Part shown: positions 15,930-24,881 of the stretch, one piece after another
How positions within the stretch are numbered: the stretch's first letter is position 1
How the letters are laid out: the number at the start of each line of letters is the position of its first letter
From: Brevibacillus_H sp041920465
GTDB taxonomy: Bacteria; Bacillota; Bacilli; Brevibacillales; Brevibacillaceae
Direction: 5' to 3'
DNA length: 64,000 nucleotides
Assembly (NCBI GenBank): GCA_041920465.1
Contig: JBHGXW010000002.1
Coordinates: 1 to 64,000 of the forward strand
Made by a program: the position numbers and the translations under genes
The notes under the pieces: model-generated
Databases searched by the model: none
Seen by the model: only the letters and a program-made list of their open reading frames with translations
What the model was told of the DNA's origin: nothing

Positions 15930-18900
15930 CTATGCGTATATATCAGCGTCCGGGCCGAATAAATCGGGTCGTTTTGCCGCTTTCTTCGCCAGTTTCTTTT
16001 GTTTGCGCAGGGCAAGAACCGTATAGAAAGAAGGGACGACGATCAATGTCAGCATGGTAGAGAACAAGAGACCGAAGATAATCGTTACCGCAAGCGGTCT
16101 AAACAGCACATCTCCGGTTATCGCAAGCGGCGACAATCCGGCGACCGCAGTCATCGTAGTCAAGAGGATCGGACGCAGACGCGCTTCACCTGCCTGAATA
16201 ACGGCTTGCTTCAACTCTACTCCCGCATGACGGGCTTCCTCGATGAACTCTATCAACACGATACCGTTACGCACGACGATACCAGACAGGGATATGACAC
16301 CCATCATGGTCATGAAGCCAAGCGGTGTCTGTGTCAGGAACAATCCGATCAGACTGCCTGCAAATGCCAGATAAACCGTACTCATCACCAGCACCGGGAT
16401 GCTGAGAGAGTAGAATTGCATCGCGATCAGGATGATAATCAGGAAGACCACGACGATGGAGAGTTTCCCCATGTCTATGAAGATATCGGTTTGCTTAGAG
16501 GTCTCCCCTGCCACCTCCCAACGGTATCCGTCGGGGAATTGGATGCTCGCTACAAGCGGCTTCACTTCGTTCATCACTTCTGTTGCCGTTCTGCCTTTTA
16601 CATCCGCAGATACCGTTACCACGCGGGACAAATCACGGTGCGGAATCTTTTGAATGCTGAAGGTTGGCTTCAACTCGGCAATCTCGGACAACGGAATTTG
16701 CTCACCGCGGCTGTTGGGAACCGTCAGACGCTGGAATACCACTTGCGGATCTTCCTGTGCCGCATTGGAGTACAGCTTGATGTCGATCAAATCATTGCCG
16801 TCATCAAACTGGCTGACCGGCAGCCCTTCGCCTACCAAGCGAATCGTTCTGGTGAGATCGGTGTAATTCACCATCTTTTGATCCATCAAATCTTTGTTCA
16901 CGACAAATTCAAGAGCATACCGTTCAATGCCGAAGTCGTCCTGAACGTCAAACGTGCCGGGTACTTTCGAAACTTTGTCCTGTACCTGTTGGGAAAGTGT
17001 ACGAAGTTCGTTGATGTCTTCGCCATAGATGCGAATAACCACTGGCATCCCTACCGGCGGACCCGTTTTCAGCTCTTTCGGAATGACGCTGGCTTCCGGG
17101 AATCTCTTCTTGAATTCTTTACTCCATGTCTCAACCGCCTGGGAAGTTTGGATTTTTTCTTTATCCACTTTCACGACAAGCTGCCCAACCGTGATGCCGC
17201 TGCCCGCTCCGACGTCTCCGCCGAACATTTTGGGCGCACTTCCGCCGGCGTAGCTGGCAACCATGGTGACTCCCGGCTGTTTTAACAGGTATTCAGACAC
17301 TTCCCGTGTAATCTTATCCGTCTGCTGGATGCTGCTGCCGACCGGAACGCGAATATTTACCAGCATCTCGGCCCGATTGTCCGTCGGAAACAGCTCTACC
17401 GGTGTCATCGGAATTAAAAAGTACGCGGATGTTCCGATCAAAACGCCCACCATACCGGTAAGTAACGGGCGCTTCAGCATTTTTGGCATCAACCGGGTTG
17501 CGTACCAGTTAATCAACCGGGCAATTTGTTTCCCCAGCAAGCCGGCCGGTTTCCGATAGCCATCTACCCCTTTGGAAAAGCGCTGTTCGTGCCATTGGCG
17601 GAAGATCGGAATAATCGTGAGCGACATGATCATTGACGCCAGCATGGTAAGGGTAATGATGGTCGGAATCGGCTTGATAAATTGCCCAACGTCACCTTGC
17701 AGGAACAATAACGGAGCGAACGAGGCAATGGTGGCCAATGTGGCAGTCAGAATGGAAATGGAGACTTCCTTGGCCCCGTTCACCGCGGCCCGAAACGGTT
17801 TTTCACCCAATACGGAGAGGCGGCGTTCAATGTTGTCGTTGACTACGACGGCGTCATCCACCAAGATACCTAGTACAATAATTAAACCGACAATCGAGAT
17901 TTGGTTTAAGGTTACGTGCAAAGACGGCAAGAAGATCAGACCGATAGCCAGCGAAATCGGGATAGCCAATGCTACGACAAGTGCCGTCGTCAAGTTAAGA
18001 CCTAATGTACATACAAGCAGTACAGCTACGATGGCGATCAGCATTTCGCGAGTCAATTCGCCAAACAGGAGATTTACGCGTTCGTGCTGCGAAAAGATCG
18101 ACTCTTTCTTCGCCCAGACAGGAAGCCCTTTTTCCAGAATAACCATCATCTCGTCCACTTTTTTCTGAAGGTTCGGAACGTCGCTTCCCATTTCGGCATT
18201 AATACTCATGGTGACGGCCGGCTTGCCGTTGTGATAAGCCAGGAAATCAACCTTTTCCGTAGTCAGGCTGACCTTGCCAATGTCACGAAGATAAATCGGA
18301 AACCCATCTTTGGAGCGGCTGATAATCACGTTCTCCAATTCCTTGGGATCCTTTGACTCCACAATTTTCAACTGGTAGGTACGGTTATTCACGTCATAGT
18401 CGCCCAATGGGATTTTTTCATTTTCCGTTTTGACGGCGTTTAATACCTGCCCCCAGGTAATGCCGAATTGTTGCAATTTTTGCGTATCCACATCAACCCG
18501 CACTTCCTGATCCGGCAACCCCTCAATGGACACGTCGGCAACACCGCGAATTGTCCGCAGCTGATCTTTCCAGGACTTCAGCATGTCGCGCAAACTGTAT
18601 AGCTGCTCACGGGTGGGAGCGGTAATGTTGAAGGTTTGAACGAAGGTGCGGTTTAAATCGTCGTTGATAATCGGCTGCTTGGCATCAGCGGGAAGGTCTT
18701 TTTCTGCGTCTTTTACCTTCTTGCGCAGCTCATCCCACTTCTGCTTCGCGTCAACTTCCGGTTTTGCCTCTACAATAATCGTTGAGACCCCAAAGCTGGA
18801 GGTGGAAGAAATATAGTTGAGACCTTGCAGCTCATTAATTTTTTCTTCGATTTTCTTCGTAACGGTCTGTTCCACTTTTTCCGGTGAAGCACCCGGCAGA

Positions 18901-19043
18901 ACTGTGGTAACCGTTGCGACGCTTACCACGATATCGGGAATCTCTTGGCGAGGCAGCTGGAAAAAGCTGAGAAACCCAACCATCATCACCATGACGAAGA
19001 ATAACAGGGTGATCTTGCGCTTTTTGACGATGTATTGGATCAC
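15930..19043 (-). CDS. RND (AcrB/MMPL-type) efflux pump, inner-membrane transporter
   Basis: A 1037-residue RND-family proton antiporter with the usual doubled layout: a first helix (KITLLFFVMVMMVGFLSFF), a large extracytoplasmic loop starting LPRQEIPDI, a block of six helices, and the same again in the second half. Helix 4 carries the proton-relay acidic pair in GILVDDAVVVNDNIERR. It resembles B. subtilis SwrC. I start at GTG 19043 because AGGAGG then stands 9 nt upstream; the TTG at 19049 is too close to it. The stop of the membrane-fusion gene is 2 nt upstream. It probably exports lipophilic compounds such as drugs or lipopeptides; substrate unknown. Confidence 0.9.
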   Translation of the reverse strand: MIQYIVKKRKITLLFFVMVMMVGFLSFFQLPRQEIPDIVVSVATVTTVLPGASPEKVEQTVTKKIEEKINELQGLNYISSTSSFGVSTIIVEAKPEVDAKQKWDELRKKVKDAEKDLPADAKQPIINDDLNRTFVQTFNITAPTREQLYSLRDMLKSWKDQLRTIRGVADVSIEGLPDQEVRVDVDTQKLQQFGITWGQVLNAVKTENEKIPLGDYDVNNRTYQLKIVESKDPKELENVIISRSKDGFPIYLRDIGKVSLTTEKVDFLAYHNGKPAVTMSINAEMGSDVPNLQKKVDEMMVILEKGLPVWAKKESIFSQHERVNLLFGELTREMLIAIVAVLLVCTLGLNLTTALVVALAIPISLAIGLIFLPSLHVTLNQISIVGLIIVLGILVDDAVVVNDNIERRLSVLGEKPFRAAVNGAKEVSISILTATLATIASFAPLLFLQGDVGQFIKPIPTIITLTMLASMIMSLTIIPIFRQWHEQRFSKGVDGYRKPAGLLGKQIARLINWYATRLMPKMLKRPLLTGMVGVLIGTSAYFLIPMTPVELFPTDNRAEMLVNIRVPVGSSIQQTDKITREVSEYLLKQPGVTMVASYAGGSAPKMFGGDVGAGSGITVGQLVVKVDKEKIQTSQAVETWSKEFKKRFPEASVIPKELKTGPPVGMPVVIRIYGEDINELRTLSQQVQDKVSKVPGTFDVQDDFGIERYALEFVVNKDLMDQKMVNYTDLTRTIRLVGEGLPVSQFDDGNDLIDIKLYSNAAQEDPQVVFQRLTVPNSRGEQIPLSEIAELKPTFSIQKIPHRDLSRVVTVSADVKGRTATEVMNEVKPLVASIQFPDGYRWEVAGETSKQTDIFIDMGKLSIVVVFLIIILIAMQFYSLSIPVLVMSTVYLAFAGSLIGLFLTQTPLGFMTMMGVISLSGIVVRNGIVLIEFIEEARHAGVELKQAVIQAGEARLRPILLTTMTAVAGLSPLAITGDVLFRPLAVTIIFGLLFSTMLTLIVVPSFYTVLALRKQKKLAKKAAKRPDLFGPDADIYA

Positions 19044-19045
19044 GA

Positions 19046-20278
19046 TCAATTACCTCCTGTTATCTCAATTGGATCACCATCAAATAAACGGTCTACTCCC
19101 TTGACAACAACTTGTTGGCCTGTTTGCAGCCCTGAGGTGATCTCCAGTTGGTTGCCGATCAATTCACCGATCGTAACAGAGGTTTTCACCGCCTTGTTAT
19201 TGGTGACGACAAATACATACGGTTTTTCTTCGCCGCGGCTGATCACAGCTTCAACCGGAAGGAATATCCCCTCTTTGGACTCTAGTGGACGTGTTGCTTT
19301 GACTACTTGGCCGGCAAACCAGTCATGCTGCGGATTGGCTACCGTTACCTCAACCCCGATTGTACCGGTGCTTTGGTTGGTAGACGGGAACAGCTTCGTC
19401 ACTTTCCCTTCGCGTGTCTTCCCGTAAACGGAGAGTGTGACGCTGTCTCCTTCTTTCCACGCGCTGATCTCCCGATCTGGTACAGGCAGAACCACTTTCA
19501 GACTCTCGATGTTGCCGATGCGATAAACAGGCGTTCCCACCGAGGTTAATTGACCGATGGAAGACATTTTGGAAATGACGGTTCCGCTGATTGGCGCTCT
19601 CAGCTGGGTTTTTGACAAGGTTAAAGCTGCGATTTGTTTGCCGATTACCGCTTGGTCATAGGTGGAGCGTTGGGCCTGGCGATCTTCCACCCGTGCCCCT
19701 TCCACAGTCAGGGCGTAGGATTGCTTGGCAGTCAACAAATCTTTTTCTGCAATAGTCAGGCGGTTTTGCGCATTTTCATAGTCGTTTAGAGAGATTGCCT
19801 TTTCTTGGTAAAGCCTCTCCATCCGTTTGAAATCATCCAGCGCCTTCTGATACGATACGGTTGCTTTATCCAGAACGGCCTTGGATTGAATCACTTCTTC
19901 CTGGCGGGCACCGTTGTTTGTCTTGTCCAGTGCTGCTCCTGTTTGGGCAACAGTAGAGTTGGCACGGGCTAATTGAAGTGAGTAATCACTTGCATCAAGA
20001 CGAGCGAGAACATCTCCTGCTTTTACATGGTCTCCCTCATTAACAGATAATTGTGTGATTCTTCCGGCCACTTCGAACGATACGGTAGCCTCTTCAACAG
20101 GCTGCAAAGTGCCTGACAGTTCAGAGATGCGGGATGCCTTGCCCGCTTTCACGGTCAATGCCTCTACCTGTTTCGCTTCTGTCTGGGACTGGACTGTCGC
20201 TGCCGGCTGCTTGCTATTGCATGCAGTAGTGGCCAATACGGATGCAACCATCATGACGGTAAGCCACTTCTTATTCAT
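19046..20278 (-). CDS. Membrane fusion protein of RND efflux system (HlyD family), lipoprotein-like
   Basis: 410 residues starting at ATG 20278 (GGAGAGAGGT four nt upstream). The N-terminus has a hydrophobic stretch ending ATTACNSKQ, an atypical lipobox, so it is probably lipid-anchored on the outer face. A split biotinyl-lipoyl half (GRITQLSVNEGDHVKAGDVLARLD) follows, then a Q/A-rich helical hairpin (about 110-215), the second lipoyl half (LRAPISGTVISKMSSIGQL) and beta-barrel domains. It is the adaptor for the RND pump encoded 2 nt downstream. In a monoderm cell there is no outer-membrane channel to meet, so it probably assists substrate capture. Confidence 0.88.
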   Translation of the reverse strand: MNKKWLTVMMVASVLATTACNSKQPAATVQSQTEAKQVEALTVKAGKASRISELSGTLQPVEEATVSFEVAGRITQLSVNEGDHVKAGDVLARLDASDYSLQLARANSTVAQTGAALDKTNNGARQEEVIQSKAVLDKATVSYQKALDDFKRMERLYQEKAISLNDYENAQNRLTIAEKDLLTAKQSYALTVEGARVEDRQAQRSTYDQAVIGKQIAALTLSKTQLRAPISGTVISKMSSIGQLTSVGTPVYRIGNIESLKVVLPVPDREISAWKEGDSVTLSVYGKTREGKVTKLFPSTNQSTGTIGVEVTVANPQHDWFAGQVVKATRPLESKEGIFLPVEAVISRGEEKPYVFVVTNNKAVKTSVTIGELIGNQLEITSGLQTGQQVVVKGVDRLFDGDPIEITGGN

Positions 20279-20375
20279 CGTTACCTCTCTCCATTTCATC
20301 ATGTTATTCGCCAAACTGTTCATATCCAACACATCAGCTTCATTCACAAACTACGTGTCAGCTTCACCAAGAATT

Positions 20376-20999
20376 TCAATTTTTTTGCAAAGCGCGCATT
20401 ATGATTTCCGCGGCGTTATGTTTTAACTGTTCTTCATCGATTTCGAACTGGCCGCGACCTACCCGGTAACGCATGATAAAAGCTGCAAAAAAAGAGGAGA
20501 TGTACATATGCGCGGCAACCGCATAATCACAGGGGCCAATCATGCCATCCTTGTAAAGTGCCTGCAGCTTTTCGATCAGAACAAGCACTGCCCCCTTCGG
20601 CACTCTGCTAAAAATACAGTGGGATTCATTCGTCAGATTTTCAGCTTCAATCATGGTGATAATCAAGATTTCTTTTCTGTCGATGAGCGATTGATAAAAA
20701 ACATCCCCGAAGGCCATCAGAAACTCTTTGACAGTAGCATAATTACGATGATCCAGCGCCTCCAATTGCGGACGAATCGCCGTTACATCTTCAAGCATGG
20801 CCTGAATCAAGCCATCTTTATTGCCAAAATGGCGGAAGATGGTTACTTCATTGACGCCGGCTTCTTCTGCGATCAGCCTGGTAGTCGCCCCTTTAAAACC
20901 CTTATGAGCCATCAACTGTCTGGCTGCTGCCAGGATTTTATGTCTGGTTTGGTGTTCTTCTGCCTTCCCCTCCACAGGATTCAGTTTCTTTTTATCCAT
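20376..20999 (-). CDS. TetR-family repressor, probable regulator of the efflux operon
   Basis: A 207-residue TetR regulator. The N-terminal HTH reads ATTRLIAEEAGVNEVTIFRHFGNKDGLI (about 38-66); the ligand-binding part follows. The ATG at 20999 has GGAGG five nt upstream; the longer open frame to 21086 runs through its own promoter and ribosome site. It is the first gene of the minus-strand set TetR-MFP-RND (97 nt to the MFP gene), so the operon probably represses itself until an exported compound binds the regulator. Two GCAAGTA-containing sites flank the promoter. Confidence 0.88.
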   Translation of the reverse strand: MDKKKLNPVEGKAEEHQTRHKILAAARQLMAHKGFKGATTRLIAEEAGVNEVTIFRHFGNKDGLIQAMLEDVTAIRPQLEALDHRNYATVKEFLMAFGDVFYQSLIDRKEILIITMIEAENLTNESHCIFSRVPKGAVLVLIEKLQALYKDGMIGPCDYAVAAHMYISSFFAAFIMRYRVGRGQFEIDEEQLKHNAAEIIMRALQKN

Positions 21000-21014
21000 A
21001 TATACCTCCGTCAA

Positions 21015-21084
21015 GCAAGCACTTACTTGCATTAAGTTAACATTTCCAATTATACCCTTCTGATTCATGCATGTAAATACTTGC
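21015..21084 (-). promoter_or_regulatory. Promoter and candidate TetR operators of the efflux operon
   Basis: On the reverse strand TTTACA (21072-21077), a 17-nt spacer and TATAAT (21049-21054) form a near-consensus promoter. GCAAGTA occurs just upstream of the -35 (21078-21084) and again downstream of the -10, where it is part of the inverted repeat GCAAGTAAGTGCTTGC (21015-21030). Binding by the adjacent TetR protein is inferred. Confidence 0.65.
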
Positions 21085-21143
21085 AAGCAGTTCCGATTGT
21101 AAATATTTTATAAGGGCTTCCAATCTTTTCCCAACATCGCGAA

Positions 21144-22079
21144 TCACTCTCCCGTCCGTTCCTTGGCAAAGTTGTGTTGGATAAACTGGGCAAAGTCATC
21201 AGGCAGTGGAGCTTCCACCGCCACTTTTTGACCAGATACCGGATGGGTAAACTCCAATTTGCTGGCATGCAACGCCACCCGCCGAAAACCGCCTTTTCTG
21301 CCTCCATATAATGTGTCTCCTGCCAAGGGATAACCGAGTGACTCAAAATGAACGCGAATCTGGTGGGTTCGTCCTGTCTCCAGGTTGACGCGGACGAGAG
21401 TGAAATCCTGGTTACTCGTGACAACCTGGTAATGGGTTACAGCCAAATCTCCTTTGGGATGGACACGCCGCTTGGTCGGATGTCCGGGATCGCGGGCAAT
21501 AGGTTGGTTAATGGTTCCTTGCGTTTGTTCAAGTTGACCGGACACAATCGCCAGATATTCCCGATGCAGTTCATTGGCCCGCAGGATTTTGTCCGCCAAT
21601 TGATGGGCATAGCTGCTTTTGGCGATCAGGACTGTTCCTGTCGTCTCTTTATCCAGACGGTGCACGGCATGCGGAGCAAATTCTCGTGAACGAAGATATG
21701 TATCCAACCGCTGGACAAGCGTCCCCGTCTGTGAGGGATGTGTGGGATGAACTGTCATACCGGCCGGCTTATTCACGATCAGAAAATCTTGATCTTCGTA
21801 TAAAATCGGAACGGGCGGCGGTACCAATTCTCCCGTAAATGGAGCCTGCTCCCGCTGGGCTGCTTGGGCTTGATCGGCTACCCGGACAGACACGCGATCT
21901 CCTGCTTTTACCTGACGTTTCAGGTAAGGCGGTTTACGATTTACCTGAATTCCCTTGCTCCTGGTCAAGCGTTGCAGCATTCTTCCAGACACATGCAGCT
22001 TCTCCCGCACAATCTGTTCAACGGTTAACCCTGCCTCTTCTTCTGTTACGACATATTCCAACCATGCTTTGTTTTTCAT
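21144..22079 (-). CDS. RluA-family 23S rRNA/tRNA pseudouridine synthase
   Basis: A 311-residue pseudouridine synthase that isomerises uridine in structured RNA. It has an N-terminal S4-like domain (LTVEQIVREKLHVSGRMLQRL, VNRK) and the RluA catalytic motif HAVHRLDKETTG with the catalytic Asp, followed by GRTHQIRVHFESLGYPLAGD. Bacillales carry several paralogues (RluD-, YjbO- and YhcT-like), and the target position cannot be assigned from sequence alone. Monocistronic, with an ATG at 22079 preceded by GGAGG. Confidence 0.88.
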   Translation of the reverse strand: MKNKAWLEYVVTEEEAGLTVEQIVREKLHVSGRMLQRLTRSKGIQVNRKPPYLKRQVKAGDRVSVRVADQAQAAQREQAPFTGELVPPPVPILYEDQDFLIVNKPAGMTVHPTHPSQTGTLVQRLDTYLRSREFAPHAVHRLDKETTGTVLIAKSSYAHQLADKILRANELHREYLAIVSGQLEQTQGTINQPIARDPGHPTKRRVHPKGDLAVTHYQVVTSNQDFTLVRVNLETGRTHQIRVHFESLGYPLAGDTLYGGRKGGFRRVALHASKLEFTHPVSGQKVAVEAPLPDDFAQFIQHNFAKERTGE

Positions 22080-22157
22080 GGGAACCTCCTGTCATGCGGC
22101 ACTACTTGCCCATTGTAGCCGAAAATATGGCTTTCCATCCAGTTATAAGCCACAACA

Positions 22158-22353
22158 AGAAAAGACTTCGTCCCTCTTCGCTCTATTTAAGCTCGCTTGT
22201 AGCGTCTACCGTCCGCTCCGCTCACTTCAGAAGGGAGTCGACAAGAAAACCACTTGGCCTCTCAATGGTGTAAAGAATGCCGACTCTTTTCCTTCTTTCG
22301 CTCCCTGCGCTTTGTTTCGCTTAAAATGAGCTGTGAGTGGACGAAGTTTTTCT
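22158..22353. mobile_element. Possible MITE-like element with terminal inverted repeats
   Basis: The left end AGAAAAGACTTCGTCC (22158-22173) matches, inverted, the right end at 22339-22353, whose reverse complement is AGAAAAACTTCGTCC (one base shorter). About 196 bp in total, no transposase. The left end recurs at 47842-47857. I see no clear target-site duplication. Confidence 0.4.
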
Positions 22354-22359
22354 TCTGCT

Positions 22360-22412
22360 GAACAAAAGGAAAGAAAGTTTAACCACTTTCATAATTTAAA
22401 GCGGTTAAACTT
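22360..22412. repeat. Palindromic stem-loop repeat, copy 1
   Basis: A 33-bp stretch (22360-22392, GAACAAAAGGAAAG then AAGTTTAACCACTTTCAT) is identical to 27779-27811. Its arms AAGTTTAACCACTTT (22375-22389) and AAAGCGGTTAAACTT (22398-22412) form a 15-bp stem with one G-U. Read on the reverse strand the stem is followed by TCTTTCCTTTTG, so it can work as a second terminator for the aminopeptidase gene. Confidence 0.75.
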
Positions 22413-22432
22413 CCCGATATGATAATGAAAAA

Positions 22433-22454
22433 CCCAAGCTTTCTGCAGCTTGGG
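22433..22454 (-). terminator. Terminator of the aminopeptidase gene
   Basis: CCCAAGCT/AGCTTGGG 8-bp stem, 6-nt loop, followed on the reverse strand by TTTTT, 10 nt beyond the stop codon. Confidence 0.88.
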
Positions 22455-22463
22455 CTTCTGTTG

Positions 22464-23576
22464 TTAGCTTTTCAGGTTTTCCGGGTTGAGGCATTGCAGC
22501 TCAGGCAGGACGAATAATCCATCTTTGCGGATCAGCTTGCCGTCAAACCAGATTTCCCCGCCGCCGTATTCCGGACGCTGGATATTCACCATATCCCAAT
22601 GGACGGTGCTGCGGTTGCCGTTATCGGCGTCTTCATAAGCTTGACCCGGAGTAAAGTGGAAGCTGCCGGCGATTTTCTCATCGAACAAGATATCATTCAT
22701 CGGCTTCAACACATACGGATTCACCCCAATTGCGAACTCGCCGATATATCTCGCTCCTTCATCACTGTCGAGAATTTCGTTGAGGCGCTCGGTATTGTTG
22801 GCTGTTGCCTCCACAATCTTGCCGTCCTTGAAGATTAACCGTACATTTTCGAACCTGGTGCCCATGTATTGGGTCGGGGTGTTGAACGAGATGGTACCAT
22901 TTACGGAATCTCGGACAGGAGCTGTGAAAATTTCGCCGTCCGGAATATTGTTTTCACCCGCACAAATGACGTTTGGAATTCCTTTGATAGAGAACGTTAA
23001 ATCTGTTCCCGGTCCAACCAGACGAACTTGGTCTGTATTGTTCATCAATTCTTTCAAAGGCAGGAAAGCTTCATGCATTTTCTTGTAATCAACGGAACAA
23101 ACGTCAAAATAGAAGTCCTCGAACGCTTCCGTGGACATGTTGGCGCTTTGGGCCATTCCCGGTGTCGGGTAGTTGAGCAGCACCCATTTTACGTTAGCCG
23201 TGATGTAATCGTTGATCGGTTGTAAAATCTTTTGATACGTTCTGCGCTTTTCTACCGGAACATCGGACATTTCACTGTCGTTGCTTGTACCCGCGATCAC
23301 GATCAAGGCCTGAATCTCTTTCCACATCGGTTCTTCCCACTTTTTCAGATAAGAAGCCCGTTCTTCGGTGGTCCCCATCATTAATTCGCGCTGAATGGAT
23401 GGGTGAATGAAACGGACATAGGGATGGGCTCCTGATGCATACACCTGCTTCACCAATTCCTTCGCCAATACGTCGCCTTCCCCGCGCACTTCAATCATGA
23501 CATTCTCGTTTGGCTGTATTCTGACGGAGTGGTTGAGCAGATTTTCGGCTAACGTAACAATCCGTGGATCTTTCAT
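22464..23576 (-). CDS. Aminopeptidase, peptidase family M29
   Basis: A 370-residue cytosolic metallo-aminopeptidase. Typical M29 stretches are visible: LNHSVRIQPNENVMIEVRGE near the N-terminus, GTDLTFSIKG, NIPDGEIFTAPVRDSVNGTI, GEFAIGVNP, then GSFHFTPGQAY and STVHWDMV at the metal site. The ATG at 23576 follows GGAGGAAAATGCTTG. The frame is open to 23708 and would overlap selU, but that extension is AT-rich and has no ribosome site. Family members release N-terminal residues broadly. It is separated from selU by about 120 nt and is probably transcribed on its own. Confidence 0.9.
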   Translation of the reverse strand: MKDPRIVTLAENLLNHSVRIQPNENVMIEVRGEGDVLAKELVKQVYASGAHPYVRFIHPSIQRELMMGTTEERASYLKKWEEPMWKEIQALIVIAGTSNDSEMSDVPVEKRRTYQKILQPINDYITANVKWVLLNYPTPGMAQSANMSTEAFEDFYFDVCSVDYKKMHEAFLPLKELMNNTDQVRLVGPGTDLTFSIKGIPNVICAGENNIPDGEIFTAPVRDSVNGTISFNTPTQYMGTRFENVRLIFKDGKIVEATANNTERLNEILDSDEGARYIGEFAIGVNPYVLKPMNDILFDEKIAGSFHFTPGQAYEDADNGNRSTVHWDMVNIQRPEYGGGEIWFDGKLIRKDGLFVLPELQCLNPENLKS

Positions 23577-23697
23577 CAAGCATTTTCCTCCTACTCCTTC
23601 ATGATTTGGAGAGACATTTCTGAAAACAAGTTTATCATATAGAATAGTAAAGAAATAACAATTGTTAAAAAATTTTTTGCTGACAATTTCCGAAAGC

Positions 23698-24753
23698 TTA
23701 TATTCCATAGCGCTGCTGCAAAAAGTGTACGATTTGCTCTTCCGCTTCGCTCAAAATCGTTGCGTCGATTGGAGTAAACGGCCCGTCGTACTCGCCTAAT
23801 TTATTGGTATAACGGGGGTCGTAATAATGGACGAGCAATGAGGCAATCGCCGTCTGATAATCGCCCTTAAGGATGGCTTGTCTGATAAGGTGCGCTTGTT
23901 CTGTCGGGATTCGTCTGGAAATCGTCTGAAAAGCTTCCATCACCCTTGGCTGGAAGTCAGGCCGCCACAGGAAAGGTGAGACATACTCCTCCATCAAGCG
24001 GTTTACCCGCACCTCCAACGGCGCATGAATATCAAGATGAACGGCGTTCCGCTTGGCCTGCTGGAGAAAGGCAGGCAGCAAGGCATTGCCAATCCGCTTG
24101 CTTTCTGCTTCCATGACGAAGTAAGGGGCATCTGAATACCGTCTCAGACTTTCAAACATGCGGGCATCAAACATCTTTTGATTAGCCGGTTTTCCTTTTC
24201 CCAGATGTCCAAATACAGAGCCGCGATGGCCGGCCATCCTTTCCAGATCAAGTACCGGCAGACCTCTTTGTTCCAACATGCGAAGCAGCGTTGTCTTGCC
24301 CACTCCGGTCATCCCGTGCAGGACAACAAGCGGAACACGCAGTTCGTATGGTTCAATCGTCGCCACGACAAACTTGCGGTAGGCGCGGTATCCTCCGATC
24401 AGCCTTTGCACTTTCATCCCGGCAAAGGTGGCAAACGTGGCCATCGCCCTGCTCCGCATTCCTCCCCGCCAGCAAAAGATGGTAGGCATTTCCCCCGTCT
24501 CTTCCGTTCGGGAGCGAATCGCTTGCATCAATGATTCCATCTTCGGGGAAACGATCTGCATGCCCAGCCATTGAGCCGCTGCTTGTCCTTGCTGTTTGTA
24601 GGTAATCCCTACCTGTGCCCGTTCCTCGTCATTAAACAAAGGAACATTACACGCACCCGGAATGGAATCGCGGGCAAATTCCCCAGGAGAACGGACATCA
24701 ATCAGATTACTGTATCCCTTGTAGAGCAATTCTTGTATATCGATATCTCTCAA
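23698..24753 (-). CDS. selU: tRNA 2-selenouridine synthase (MnmH/YbbB)
   Basis: Replaces sulfur in 2-thiouridine at the tRNA wobble position by selenium, using selenophosphate. 351 residues: an N-terminal rhodanese domain (LIDVRSPGEFARDSIPGACNVPL) with the active Cys in FCWRGGMRSRAMA near 96, then a P-loop domain (VVLHGMTGVGKTTLLRMLE) and the family motif GHRGSVFGHLG. I start at TTG 24753, which has GAGAGGG 8 nt upstream; the open frame to 24828 runs over a dispersed repeat. It is divergent from selD, whose product supplies its selenium donor. Confidence 0.9.
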   Translation of the reverse strand: MRDIDIQELLYKGYSNLIDVRSPGEFARDSIPGACNVPLFNDEERAQVGITYKQQGQAAAQWLGMQIVSPKMESLMQAIRSRTEETGEMPTIFCWRGGMRSRAMATFATFAGMKVQRLIGGYRAYRKFVVATIEPYELRVPLVVLHGMTGVGKTTLLRMLEQRGLPVLDLERMAGHRGSVFGHLGKGKPANQKMFDARMFESLRRYSDAPYFVMEAESKRIGNALLPAFLQQAKRNAVHLDIHAPLEVRVNRLMEEYVSPFLWRPDFQPRVMEAFQTISRRIPTEQAHLIRQAILKGDYQTAIASLLVHYYDPRYTNKLGEYDGPFTPIDATILSEAEEQIVHFLQQRYGI

Positions 24754-24791
24754 TGAAAAAACCCTCTCATATCTGTTATGCTTATAATAAC

Positions 24792-24826
24792 CCACCCGAC
24801 TTAACCTGCGACGCACAGGACGTGCC
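24792..24826. repeat. 37-bp dispersed repeat, weak copy F
   Basis: Begins CCACCCGACTTAA, 13 bases identical to copy B, but the second half (ACGCACAGGACGTGCC) has diverged and is 2 bases shorter. It lies in the selU-selD divergent promoter region, about 40 nt upstream of the selU start. Confidence 0.45.
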
Positions 24827-24881
24827 AAAGATTCATCTCTATAATCATACCATTCTATCCATTTCTTCAGGAGGTTATGAT

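Larger units (their letters stand above)
22080..22463. other. Gene-free interval rich in repeats
   Basis: About 380 bases between the pseudouridine synthase and aminopeptidase genes. It contains a possible MITE-like element (22158-22353), a palindromic stem-loop that recurs near 27.8 kb (22360-22412) and the aminopeptidase terminator (22433-22454). I see no credible coding sequence. Confidence 0.7.

Noticed and set aside
15999..17285. 428-residue frame antisense to the RND gene
   Set aside because: A shadow of a strong coding sequence on the other strand; composition is His/Arg/Gln-rich as expected for an antisense frame.
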